Source: JAQSWP01 sp040255215 (GTDB lineage: Bacteria; Pseudomonadota; Alphaproteobacteria; Reyranellales; JAQSWP01). Taken from it: 16,069 bases of DNA. Where the stretch lies: assembly GCA_040255215.1 (NCBI GenBank), contig JBDZUM010000099.1, forward strand, positions 1 through 16,069, in the 5' to 3' direction. Every line of letters begins with the position of its first letter. Position 1 is the first letter of the stretch. The notes below the pieces were generated by a model that did no database searches, had not been told where the DNA came from, and saw only the letters and a program-made list of their open reading frames with translations. The translations under genes and the position numbers were made by a program. Positions 1-6,546 of this stretch are shown here, in pieces.

Positions 1-243
1 CGGCGCGCTGTTGGACTTGATGGTGAGAAAGACGAAGTCCTGTTCGCCGGCCTGCACCGGATCGTCGGTGGCGCGCGGACGTACGGTGAAGCTTTCCGCC
101 AGCGTGTGAAGCGTCAGCCCGTTTTCGCGGATCGCCGCCAGATGCGGGCCGCGCGCGATCAGGGTGACGTCGATCCCGGCCTTGGCAAGCTTGGCGCCGA
201 GATAGCCGCCGATGGCGCCGGCGCCGAAGATGGCGATCTTCAC
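1..243 (-). CDS. Ketopantoate reductase family protein (PanE/ApbA-like), 5' part only
   Basis: The first 81 codons are visible; the gene runs off the left edge. Translation begins VKIAIFGAGAIGGYLGAKLA, an N-terminal Rossmann fold with the GxGxxG NAD(P)-binding motif. It continues through DVTLIARG to FLTIKSNSAP, the segment around the conserved lysine typical of 2-dehydropantoate 2-reductases. Family members reduce ketopantoate to pantoate with NADPH in coenzyme A synthesis, but many paralogues act on other 2-oxo acids, so the substrate is open. The start is GTG at 243, with a GAGGG ribosome site that overlaps the stop codon of the upstream ligase gene, 10 bp away. The two are probably co-transcribed and translationally coupled. 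Pairing with an acyl-CoA ligase suggests a catabolic paralogue rather than the housekeeping panE (inference). Confidence 0.85.
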   Translation of the reverse strand, partial: MKIAIFGAGAIGGYLGAKLAKAGIDVTLIARGPHLAAIRENGLTLHTLAESFTVRPRATDDPVQAGEQDFVFLTIKSNSAP

Positions 244-253
244 AACGCCACCC

Positions 254-1798
254 TCACTTGGCGAGGCCCAGCTTCTGCGCCAGGCCGATGCGCTGCACCT
301 TGCCGGTGGCGCCTTTGGGCAGCTCTTCCATGATCAGGACCTGACGCGGCACCTTGAAATCCGCCAGCCGTTCGGCGGCGAAGGCGCGGATCGCCTTTTC
401 GTCGGCCTTGGCGTCCGGCTTCAGCACCACGGCGGCGGCGACATCCTCGCCCAGCTTGGCGTGCGGCACGCCGAAAGTGACGACCTGCGCCACGGCGGGA
501 TGATCGAGCAGCACCTCGTCGACCTCGCGCGGCGAGATCTTCTCGCCGCCGCGATTGATGATCTCCTTCTTGCGGCCGGTGATGGCGAGATAGCCCTCGG
601 CGTCGAGGATGCCCAGATCGCCGGTGCGGAACCATCCGTTGGCGAAGCCTTCTTCGTTGGCCTTGGGGTTGTTCTCGTAGCCCGCCGTGACGTTGGGGCC
701 GCGGATCACCACTTCGCCCTGCAGGCCGGACGCCAGCAGCGCGCCGTCGTCCGCCATGATGGCGATCTCCGGACCGGCGGCGATGCCGACCGAGCCGGGC
801 TTGCGCGCGCGCGGCGGCAGCGGGTTGGACGCCATCTGGTGCGCCGCTTCGGTCATGCCGTAGCTTTCGATCACCGGCGCGTTGAAGGTCTTTTCCAGCT
901 CGGCCATGACCTGCGGCGGCAGCGATGCCGAGGACGAGCGGATGAAGCGCAGGCGCACTTTCTCCAGCGCCTCGCGATTGCGTTCGGCGCGCGCCAGGAT
1001 GGCCTGGTGCATGGTCGGCACCGCCGTGTACCAGCTCGGGCCGAATTCGACGAAGCGGGAGAAGAAGTTCAGCGCGTTGAAGCCTTCGGTGCAGACCACC
1101 GAACCGCCGGCCTGCAGCGACGACAGCACCGCCGCGATCAGCCCGTGGATGTGGAACAGCGGCATGACGTTGAGGCAGCGGTCGGCCTCGCCCAGCGCCA
1201 GCGTCGCGGCGATGTGGTGGGCCGAAGCCGTGACGTTGCGCTGCATCAGCGGCACGATCTTGGGCCGCGACGTGGTGCCCGACGTGTGCAGCACGAGGGC
1301 AATGTCGTCCGGCTCCGGCGCGCCATCGGTCGACGCGCCGCGCTTCTGCAACAGGGCGGCGTCCTCGTTGCTCTCGGGGACCAGATCGAAAGTGCCGGCG
1401 GGCAGGATCTCGTCCTTGCCGAGCGCCAGCACCGGAATGCGATGCTTGCGCGCCACCTGCGTCGCCGGACCCTCGTCGCCGCGCGCCACCACGAGCACCG
1501 CCGGCTTCAGATCGGACAGGTAGAAATCGAACTCGTCGGCACGGTAGGCCGGGTTGAGCGGTGCGGTGGTCGCTGCACAGGCCAGGGTGACGAAGGCCGA
1601 GGCCATCTCCGGCCCGTTGGGCAGCACGATGGCGATGCGTTGATTGCGGCCGACGCCGAAGCCGCGCAGGACAGCGGCGATATGATCGACATGCTTGCGC
1701 AGGCCGGCGTAGGTCAGCGGCGGGCGGCCGGGCGCGAGCAGGGCGGGGGCCGCATCGCGGCCGTTTTCAAGCAATTGGCGGATCGTTCTGGGGCTCAT
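254..1798 (-). CDS. AMP-forming acyl-CoA ligase, oxalate-CoA ligase-like
   Basis: The 514-residue protein is a complete member of the acyl-adenylate-forming superfamily, which activates a carboxylate with ATP and transfers it to CoA in the cytosol. Visible motifs are the P-loop HTSGTTSRPK (171-180), YGMTEA (313-318), GWFRTGDLG (388-396), the hinge GRKKEIINRGGEKISP (408-423) and the C-terminal PKGATGK, where K500 is the expected catalytic lysine. The TSGTTSRPK variant, with R where most paralogues have G, together with the short length recalls Pcs60/AAE3-type oxalate-CoA ligases. The substrate is not proven by this. The start at 1798 has no strong Shine-Dalgarno sequence but no better start lies upstream. 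It is the first gene of a minus-strand pair and is transcribed away from the nitroreductase/MarR pair through a shared 124-bp promoter region. Confidence 0.9.
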   Translation of the reverse strand: MSPRTIRQLLENGRDAAPALLAPGRPPLTYAGLRKHVDHIAAVLRGFGVGRNQRIAIVLPNGPEMASAFVTLACAATTAPLNPAYRADEFDFYLSDLKPAVLVVARGDEGPATQVARKHRIPVLALGKDEILPAGTFDLVPESNEDAALLQKRGASTDGAPEPDDIALVLHTSGTTSRPKIVPLMQRNVTASAHHIAATLALGEADRCLNVMPLFHIHGLIAAVLSSLQAGGSVVCTEGFNALNFFSRFVEFGPSWYTAVPTMHQAILARAERNREALEKVRLRFIRSSSASLPPQVMAELEKTFNAPVIESYGMTEAAHQMASNPLPPRARKPGSVGIAAGPEIAIMADDGALLASGLQGEVVIRGPNVTAGYENNPKANEEGFANGWFRTGDLGILDAEGYLAITGRKKEIINRGGEKISPREVDEVLLDHPAVAQVVTFGVPHAKLGEDVAAAVVLKPDAKADEKAIRAFAAERLADFKVPRQVLIMEELPKGATGKVQRIGLAQKLGLAK

Positions 1799-1866
1799 GG
1801 GGCGGCAGATTTACCCAAGCGGCGGGCTGTGTCGAGGGCGACCGACGGCTGCAAACGCCATCGGGC

Positions 1867-1917
1867 TTGAAATATATTCCATGGCATGTATATATATTCC
1901 AAGGAATTTAATGGAGG
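1867..1917 (+). promoter_or_regulatory. Candidate sigma70 promoter and MarR-type operator, plus ribosome site for the nitroreductase gene
   Basis: This is an AT-rich patch in otherwise GC-rich DNA. A -35-like TTGAAA (1867-1872) and a -10-like TATATA (1891-1896) are 18 bp apart. They lie within an imperfect dyad, TTGAAATATAT (1867-1877) and ATATATTCCAA (1892-1902), with one mismatch. The same stretch can be read as a direct repeat ATATATTCCA at 1872-1881 and 1892-1901, a 20-bp period. A GGAGG ribosome site (1913-1917) sits 5 bp before the ATG at 1923. A protein bound to the dyad would cover the promoter. The MarR regulator encoded as the second gene of this operon is the obvious candidate (inference). 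Confidence 0.5.
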
Positions 1918-1922
1918 CGATC

Positions 1923-3086
1923 ATGGCGATATCTCGAAGGAATTTCATCCGCGTCGTCGGCGGGGTCGGCATCCTCGCGGCGGGCGGCGCGGGCTTGCGA
2001 TCCTGCGATGCCATGCCGGAAAGCGCCGTCGCCGCCTGGAAAGGCCCCGTGGACGAAAACGATCTGCGCCGGCGCGTGCTGGCCTGGGCGCAGCTGGCGC
2101 CCAATCCGCACAACCGCCAGCCCTGGCTGGTGGCGTTGCCCGGCACCGACGAGATCGTGCTCTATTGCGATCGCAATCGCCTCCTGCCGCATACCGACCC
2201 GTTCAGCCGGCAGATCATGATCGGTCATGGATGCTTCCTCGAACTGCTCGCGCAGGCTGCGGCGGCTGAGAAGCACCGGGCCGAGATCGAGCTTTTCCCG
2301 CAGGGCGATTTTCCCGAGGGGGACATCGGCAGCCAGCCGGTGGCTCGCCTTCGACTGGTCGCGGATGCCTCGGTAGCGCCGGATCCGCTCTTCGCCCATG
2401 TCCGCGCGCGACGCAGCGCCAAGGTGCCCTACGATGCGGCGCGCGCGGTGCCGGATGCGCCCCTGCAGGCCATGCAGAGCGCGATTGCCGGCCATCGGGT
2501 GCGGTTCGCCGAAACGCGCGAGACTGCGAAGGTGCAGGCGTTGCGGGAACTCACTCAGGAGGCCATGACGCTCGAATTGCGCACTCCCCGCACCATGGGC
2601 GAGAGCATCGACCTGATGCGGTTGTCGGCAGCGGAAATCGACTGGTATCGCGACGGCATCAGTCTGCACGGTCCGCTTTTCTGGTGGGGCCAGCGGCTCG
2701 GTCTCATCGACAAATCGACGCTGGCCGACCCGAGCAGCAACGCCTTCCAAAGCGGAATCGATCGATTCCACGCCATGACCCACAGCGCCATGGGTTTCGC
2801 CTGGCTGCTTACGTCTGGCAACGACCGGCCGGCCCAGATAGCCGCCGGGCGGGCGTATGTGCGCATGAATCTGGCCGCGACCGCGCAGGGACTGGCGATG
2901 CAGCCACTGAGCCAGGCGCTGCAGGAATATCGCGAGATGGAGCGGCTTTATGCCCGTCTTCGCCAGACGGTTGGTGCGGCACCATCGGAAACCGTGCAAA
3001 TGCTGGTGCGGGTTGGCTATGCTGACGCCGTTCCGCCCTCGCCGCGGCGACGCCTCGACGATCTATTGCTGAACGGATCCGCATGA
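1923..3086 (+). CDS. Tat-exported nitroreductase-family (Acg-like) FMN-binding oxidoreductase
   Basis: The 387-residue protein starts with a twin-arginine signal, SRRNFIR at residues 4-10, followed by a Gly/Ala-rich hydrophobic stretch to about residue 26. This predicts export to the periplasm in folded, cofactor-loaded form. The mature part opens with LAPNPHNRQPW (58-68), a typical flavin-binding signature of the nitroreductase fold, and keeps a second conserved segment, YVRMNLAATAQGLAMQP, near the C-terminus. Length and layout match Acg-like Tat-pathway nitroreductases; the physiological substrate of that group is not established. A cysteine follows the hydrophobic stretch (LRSC, C28), but it is a poor lipobox. 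Translation could also start at 1911 in the same frame; 1923 is preferred because GGAGG lies 5 bp upstream. The stop overlaps the MarR start by 4 bp (ATGA). Confidence 0.82.
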   Translation: MAISRRNFIRVVGGVGILAAGGAGLRSCDAMPESAVAAWKGPVDENDLRRRVLAWAQLAPNPHNRQPWLVALPGTDEIVLYCDRNRLLPHTDPFSRQIMIGHGCFLELLAQAAAAEKHRAEIELFPQGDFPEGDIGSQPVARLRLVADASVAPDPLFAHVRARRSAKVPYDAARAVPDAPLQAMQSAIAGHRVRFAETRETAKVQALRELTQEAMTLELRTPRTMGESIDLMRLSAAEIDWYRDGISLHGPLFWWGQRLGLIDKSTLADPSSNAFQSGIDRFHAMTHSAMGFAWLLTSGNDRPAQIAAGRAYVRMNLAATAQGLAMQPLSQALQEYREMERLYARLRQTVGAAPSETVQMLVRVGYADAVPPSPRRRLDDLLLNGSA

Positions 3087-3583
3087 CAAGCCGCAAGGCG
3101 CCGACCGGCCTGGCGCCCGAAGAAGACCTGATCTACGAGACGCTGAGTTTCGTCGGCATCGCCGATCAGCTGCTGACCACGCGCGTCAACCAGGTGCTGG
3201 CGGACAGCGATTTGCCGATGCCGCAATTCGCTCTGCTCAGCCATTTTTCGAAGGATCCCGCGCGCGTGCGAACCGTCACGGACATTGCCTCCGCGTTCCA
3301 GGCGCCGCAACCGGGCATCACCAAGACGATCGCCAAGCTGCGCCGCCGTGGCTACGTCGAGATGCGCCCGTCGGCGAGGGACAGGCGTGTGCGCGAGGTG
3401 TACGTAACCGGGGAGGGACTGGCGGCCTTCCGGGCGGCCTTGAAGCTTCTGACGCCTGAAGCGCGGCTGATCTTCGCCGAGTGGGATGACCATGACCTGC
3501 GGCGCCTGCACGATCTTCTCGAGCGTTTGAAGAGCTGGCTCGACGACAATCGGGAAACCAGGCCCCCGCTGCACCGTCCCTGA
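3083..3583 (+). CDS. MarR-family transcriptional regulator
   Basis: The 166-residue protein contains a winged-helix domain at about residues 45-115. The recognition region reads TVTDIASAFQAPQPGITKTI, followed by a wing with RDRR and VREVYVTGEG, the usual MarR pattern. MarR dimers bind AT-rich palindromes and release DNA on binding small phenolic or oxidative ligands. The start codon lies in the 4-bp ATGA overlap with the nitroreductase gene, so the two proteins are probably made in fixed ratio by coupled translation. The AT-rich dyad in front of the operon is its likely operator (inference). If so, the regulator may also control the divergent acyl-CoA ligase, whose promoter must lie in the same 124 bp. 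The effector cannot be deduced. Confidence 0.9.
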   Translation: MTSRKAPTGLAPEEDLIYETLSFVGIADQLLTTRVNQVLADSDLPMPQFALLSHFSKDPARVRTVTDIASAFQAPQPGITKTIAKLRRRGYVEMRPSARDRRVREVYVTGEGLAAFRAALKLLTPEARLIFAEWDDHDLRRLHDLLERLKSWLDDNRETRPPLHRP

Positions 3584-3630
3584 CTACCGCAGCGTTCCGA
3601 ACCCATTGCAATACCGGATCAAATGGCCGC

Positions 3631-3656
3631 GGAACCGGTCCGCCGTCGCGCCGGTT
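3631..3656 (+). promoter_or_regulatory. Possible EcfG-type (general stress) promoter
   Basis: GGAAC at 3631-3635 is followed after 17 bp by GGTT (3653-3656). The alphaproteobacterial general-stress sigma factor EcfG recognises GGAAC-N16/17-CGTT, so this matches apart from one base. Transcription would start near 3663, about 33 bp ahead of the ATG at 3696. One chance match of this quality in GC-rich DNA is possible. Confidence 0.35.
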
Positions 3657-3695
3657 GTCGAATCGTGTGGGTCAGCAACAAACGATGGAGGGCAC

Positions 3696-4124
3696 ATGCG
3701 ACCGAAGAAACCACTTATGCAATACGCCTCGGTGCTGGGCTCCGGCATCGTCGCGATGATGATCGCGTTTCCGGCGATGGCGGACAACATGAAGCACGAC
3801 GGCCGTGCCGCTGGCGGTGCGAGCGACAGCATGCGCACGACGCAAGGAGCGACCGATTTGACGATCGAGACCGTGCGCTACGATCAGCTCTCGCCTCAGG
3901 TGCAAGCGGCCATCGACGGACGGACCGGACCCGACCAGAAGATTTCGGAACTGATCGAGACCACGATCCTCAATCGACTTGCCGTGCTGGGCGACGGCTA
4001 CACGCTGGCCGAAACGCGTCGCGCCGGTCCTGACTACGTGCTGATCGTCAGCGAACCGGACGGGCAGCAGGCGACGATGCTCTACGTCGTGGAGACCGAT
4101 CAGCTGCGCGAAGTGCAGATGTAA
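3696..4124 (+). CDS. Small secreted (periplasmic) protein of unknown function
   Basis: I do not recognise the family. The 142-residue product starts with a classical Sec signal peptide: basic MRPKK, a hydrophobic core around residues 8-25 and a likely signal peptidase I site after AMA (FPAMA|DN). The mature part is about 113 residues and polar. Its first 25 residues look disordered (KHDGRAAGGASDSM). A compact domain follows, with a DQLSPQVQAAIDG helix and two beta-like stretches (DYVLIVSEP and TMLYVVET). There are no cysteines in the mature region. ATG 3696 is chosen over an in-frame ATG at 3606 because GGAGGG (3687-3692) precedes it and the signal peptide starts there. The gene is a monocistronic unit ended by the strong hairpin at 4153. 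A stress promoter may precede it. Confidence 0.7.
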   Translation: MRPKKPLMQYASVLGSGIVAMMIAFPAMADNMKHDGRAAGGASDSMRTTQGATDLTIETVRYDQLSPQVQAAIDGRTGPDQKISELIETTILNRLAVLGDGYTLAETRRAGPDYVLIVSEPDGQQATMLYVVETDQLREVQM

Positions 4125-4152
4125 CGCCGCAGAGGCAGTGGTCTGAAAAACG

Positions 4153-4184
4153 GAACCGGCCGCTTCGGGCGAAGCGGCCGGTTC
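4153..4184. terminator. Bidirectional terminator between the secreted protein and phaR
   Basis: A perfect 14-bp stem (GAACCGGCCGCTTC / GAAGCGGCCGGTTC) with a GGGC loop lies between convergent genes. On the minus strand it is followed by G-TTTTT-C (complement of 4145-4151), giving phaR a good rho-independent terminator. On the plus strand the tail is only GCTCTT, so termination of the secreted-protein gene is probably weaker. Confidence 0.85.
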
Positions 4185-4209
4185 GCTCTTGCGCTCCCTG
4201 TCGAAAGCG

Positions 4210-4815
4210 TCAGTTGCCGTCGGGCTTGCCGATCTCGTTCAGCCGGCTTTGCAGCTCGTCCAGCTTGCGTTTCAGTTCGTCGATGGTCGCGTTGTCGGCG
4301 GCCGAGCGCTCCGGCGCCTTGGGCGCCTCGCCCTGGCCGGCGGCGAAGGGCGTGAACATCTTCATCGCCCGCTCCAGCATGGCGACGTTCTGCTTGCCGA
4401 CCTCCTCGAACTGGGCGAAGGGGTTGAAGCCGAAGGTCGACTGCATGTAGTCGCGCATCCGTTCCTGGTTCTGCGAGAACGACTTCATCGAATATTCGAG
4501 ATACTGCGGCACCACGCCCTGCAGCGAGTCGCCGTAGAAGCCGATGAGCTGGCGCAGGAACGAAATGGGCAGCAAATGCTGCCCTTTTCCTTCTTCCTCG
4601 ACGATGATCTGCGTCAGCACGGCACGGGTGATGTCTTCGCCCGTTTTCGCGTCGTAGACGACGAAATCGGTGTTCTCCTTCACCATCTGCGCCAGATGGT
4701 CGAGCGTCACGTAGCTCGACGTCGCCGTGTTGTACAGTCGGCGGTTGGCGTATTTCTTGATGACTACAGGCGCCGGCCTGGCGCCCGCGGCGCCAGCATG
4801 CTCGTTGTCTGCCAT
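4210..4815 (-). CDS. phaR: Polyhydroxyalkanoate synthesis regulator PhaR
   Basis: The 201-residue protein has the diagnostic PhaR N-terminal DNA-binding domain: VIKKYANRRLYNTATSSYVTLDHLAQMVK (residues 18-46) and DITRAVLTQIIVEEE. The PHB-accumulation region follows (about 79-128, LLPISFLRQLIGFYGDSLQGVVPQYLE). The C-terminus is a heptad-like helix (IDELKRKLDELQSRLNEI, 178-195). In this family PhaR represses phasin and its own gene and is titrated away from DNA by binding nascent PHA granules. The start at 4815 (MADNEHAG) is preferred to an upstream in-frame ATG at 4884 because a GGAAAGGG ribosome site lies just before it and homology begins soon after. It is divergent from the small gene at 5001 and the PHA synthase, and the shared intergenic region carries TGC/GCA-type dyads. 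Confidence 0.95.
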   Translation of the reverse strand: MADNEHAGAAGARPAPVVIKKYANRRLYNTATSSYVTLDHLAQMVKENTDFVVYDAKTGEDITRAVLTQIIVEEEGKGQHLLPISFLRQLIGFYGDSLQGVVPQYLEYSMKSFSQNQERMRDYMQSTFGFNPFAQFEEVGKQNVAMLERAMKMFTPFAAGQGEAPKAPERSAADNATIDELKRKLDELQSRLNEIGKPDGN

Positions 4816-4875
4816 ACCACGCCCTTTCCCCTGACGGCCCCAGCCCCGGCGCTTTGCGACGCCTTGTTCACTATG

Positions 4876-4953
4876 TTTACGCAACCGCGAAGATTTTGCT
4901 GCGGTGCGTAAATTTTCGTCACCTTAGCGCGGCCAATTTCGCGCTGCAAGCAG
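4876..4953. promoter_or_regulatory. Candidate PhaR operator region with two dyads
   Basis: Two inverted repeats lie between phaR and the PHA synthase operon. The larger is TTTACGCAACCGC (4876-4888) against GCGGTGCGTAAA (4901-4912), 12 of 13 positions pairing with one bulge around a 12-bp spacer. The outer TTTACGCA/TGCGTAAA arms are perfect. The smaller is CTGC-AA-GCAG at 4944-4953. PhaR of Paracoccus was reported to bind TGC-rich dyads of the form CTGC-N3-GCAG, so the second site resembles that with a shorter spacer. Assignment to PhaR rests on position and resemblance only. Confidence 0.4.
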
Positions 4954-4987
4954 GGGTGCCGGCGCTGCGCCGGCCGGCGCAAGCGGC

Positions 4988-4993
4988 TATACT
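4988..4993 (+). promoter_or_regulatory. -10-like element TATACT directly before the first gene of the phaC operon
   Basis: TATACT matches the sigma70 -10 consensus at five of six positions. It ends 7 bp before the ATG at 5001, so transcription would start at or within a base of the start codon, giving a leaderless mRNA. No Shine-Dalgarno sequence precedes this ATG, which agrees. No convincing -35 hexamer is present 16-18 bp upstream, so the element alone is weak evidence. Confidence 0.35.
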
Positions 4994-5000
4994 CGCCGCC

Positions 5001-5333
5001 ATGGCCGACGAGTCCGAACTGGAAACCTTGGCGAAACGGTATCTCGATCTTTGGGAGAGCCAGCTTTCGGCCATGGCGGCCGACAGCGAGCTGGCGGAAC
5101 AGCTCGGCCGGCTGTTCGCCGCCACCAATGCCAGCCTGCTGGCGGGCGTCAGGACGGCGGCCGGGGCAACTTCGGAGGGGAGCGATCATGCAAGCGGCGA
5201 CGCCGCATCTGCGGCTGGGACCGCGGCCGCTGCCGCTGCACGTGGCCACGGCGCTATGGACCTGGCAGAGCTCGAGCGCCGGCTTGCCGCTATTGAGCAG
5301 CGGCTCGACGCCATCGAGCGCCGCGGCAACTGA
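5001..5333 (+). CDS. Small coiled-coil protein, possible PHA synthase accessory subunit (PhaE/PhaR-like)
   Basis: I do not recognise an exact family. The 110-residue product has three parts. An N-terminal acidic helical segment contains YLDLWESQLSAMAADSELAE (about 14-33). A low-complexity Ala/Gly/Ser linker covers about 53-84. A C-terminal heptad helix, LAELERRLAAIEQRLDAIERR (88-108), ends the protein. Class III PhaE and class IV PhaR synthase subunits are also helical proteins ending in a short coiled coil and are encoded beside phaC, but they are two to three times longer. The last 146 bp are shared in another frame with the PHA synthase start. The gene has no visible ribosome site and may be leaderless. 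Function as a PhaC partner or phasin-like protein is inferred from position and shape. Confidence 0.65.
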   Translation: MADESELETLAKRYLDLWESQLSAMAADSELAEQLGRLFAATNASLLAGVRTAAGATSEGSDHASGDAASAAGTAAAAAARGHGAMDLAELERRLAAIEQRLDAIERRGN

Positions 5334-6546
5334 CGACGATTCCGCCGGGCATGCCTCGTTTCGCGGCTTCGTCGGGCTGGCGCGCCATCACGAGGCCTGG
5401 CGGCGGCGGCTGATCCGCCTGCGCGCCGATCTCGCGCTCTCGGACGAAAACACCGCGCTGGACGAGCTGGTGCGCGGGCCTTTCGCCGCCGCTTTGCAGC
5501 GCGAGACGTTGCGGCGCATGGACCGGTTTCTCGACGGCGTGCAGCGCTACCGCCACCATGCCAGCGAGCGCGATTTCGCCGAACCGGCGGTGGCGCTCTC
5601 CGATGGCTGCAGCCGATTGCTGGATTTCTCGCCCTTCGCCGATGGCGCCGAGTTGGGCGATACGGCGCTCTTCATGGTGCCGTCGCTGGTCAATCGCTGG
5701 CAGGTCCTCGACATCACGCCCGAGCGCAGCTTCATGCGCGCCATGGCGCGCGCCGGCATCGGTAGCTATCTGGTCGACTGGGGCACGCCCTCGGGCAGCG
5801 AGCGGAATTTCTCGGCCACCGACTACGTGCTGCGTCTGGAGCGCATGCTCGACGCTGTCCGCCACGCCGGCGCGAAGCGCATCCATATCGGCGGCTATTG
5901 CATGGGCGGTTTGCTGGCGCTGGCGCTGGCGATCCGTCGCCAGGCCGATATCGACAGCCTGGTGCTGCTGGCGACGCCATGGGATTTCCATGCCGACCGC
6001 ACCGGTCAGGCGCTGATGATGGCCAACCTGCCGTTCCTGTCGCGGCTGGTCGAGCATGCCGGAGAACTGCCGGTCGATGCGCTGCAGACGCTGTTCTATT
6101 CGCTCGACCCCTGGCAGGTGATCCGCAAGTTCAGCCGCTTCGCCGCACTCGACCCCGCCTCGCCGGCGGCGCGGGAATTCGTTCTGCTCGAGGACTGGCT
6201 CAACGAGGGCGCGCCGCTGCCCGGTCCCCTGGCGCAGGAATGTCTGCTCGGCTGGTACGGCGCCAATTCGCCGGCCAGTGGCGAATGGCAGGTGGCTGGC
6301 GAGGTCGTCGACCCGCGCCGGTTGCAGCGTCCGGTGCTGACGGTGGTGCCGGGCCAGGACCGAATCGTGCCGCCCGCCTCGGCGCGGGCGCTGGCGCCGC
6401 CGTCGCCCATCGCGCCCCCGCAGGCGCAGCGTCTCGAACTGCCGCTGGGCCATATCGGCATGGTGGTATCGGGTCGCGCGCCGCAGATGCTGTGGCAGCC
6501 GGTGACCGACTGGCTGCGCGCACCTGGCGGCGCGCCCGCGACATGA
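5188..6546 (+). CDS. phaC: PHA synthase (poly-3-hydroxyalkanoate polymerase)
   Basis: The 452-residue alpha/beta-hydrolase-fold protein carries the PHA synthase nucleophile box GYCMGG, with Cys238 in place of the lipase serine. Asp391 (GQDRIVPP) and His422 (LGHIGMVVSG) complete the catalytic triad. LVNRWQVLDITPERS and YLVDWGTP are also typical. It polymerises 3-hydroxyacyl-CoA at the granule surface. It is shorter than class I enzymes (about 550-600) but longer than class III PhaC (about 355), with an N-terminal extension of roughly 130 residues. The start at 5188 is supported by a very strong GGAGGGG ribosome site 7 bp upstream and by LGPRPLPLH near the N-terminus. It lies inside the preceding gene, in another frame. 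Later in-frame starts (GTG 5470, ATG 5518) lack ribosome sites. The stop overlaps the next gene by ATGA. Confidence 0.9.
   Translation: MQAATPHLRLGPRPLPLHVATALWTWQSSSAGLPLLSSGSTPSSAAATDDDSAGHASFRGFVGLARHHEAWRRRLIRLRADLALSDENTALDELVRGPFAAALQRETLRRMDRFLDGVQRYRHHASERDFAEPAVALSDGCSRLLDFSPFADGAELGDTALFMVPSLVNRWQVLDITPERSFMRAMARAGIGSYLVDWGTPSGSERNFSATDYVLRLERMLDAVRHAGAKRIHIGGYCMGGLLALALAIRRQADIDSLVLLATPWDFHADRTGQALMMANLPFLSRLVEHAGELPVDALQTLFYSLDPWQVIRKFSRFAALDPASPAAREFVLLEDWLNEGAPLPGPLAQECLLGWYGANSPASGEWQVAGEVVDPRRLQRPVLTVVPGQDRIVPPASARALAPPSPIAPPQAQRLELPLGHIGMVVSGRAPQMLWQPVTDWLRAPGGAPAT

Noticed and set aside
212..1870. 552-codon plus-strand open frame opposite the acyl-CoA ligase
   Set aside because: The ligase on the minus strand is complete with all superfamily motifs; the plus frame is an unstructured shadow.
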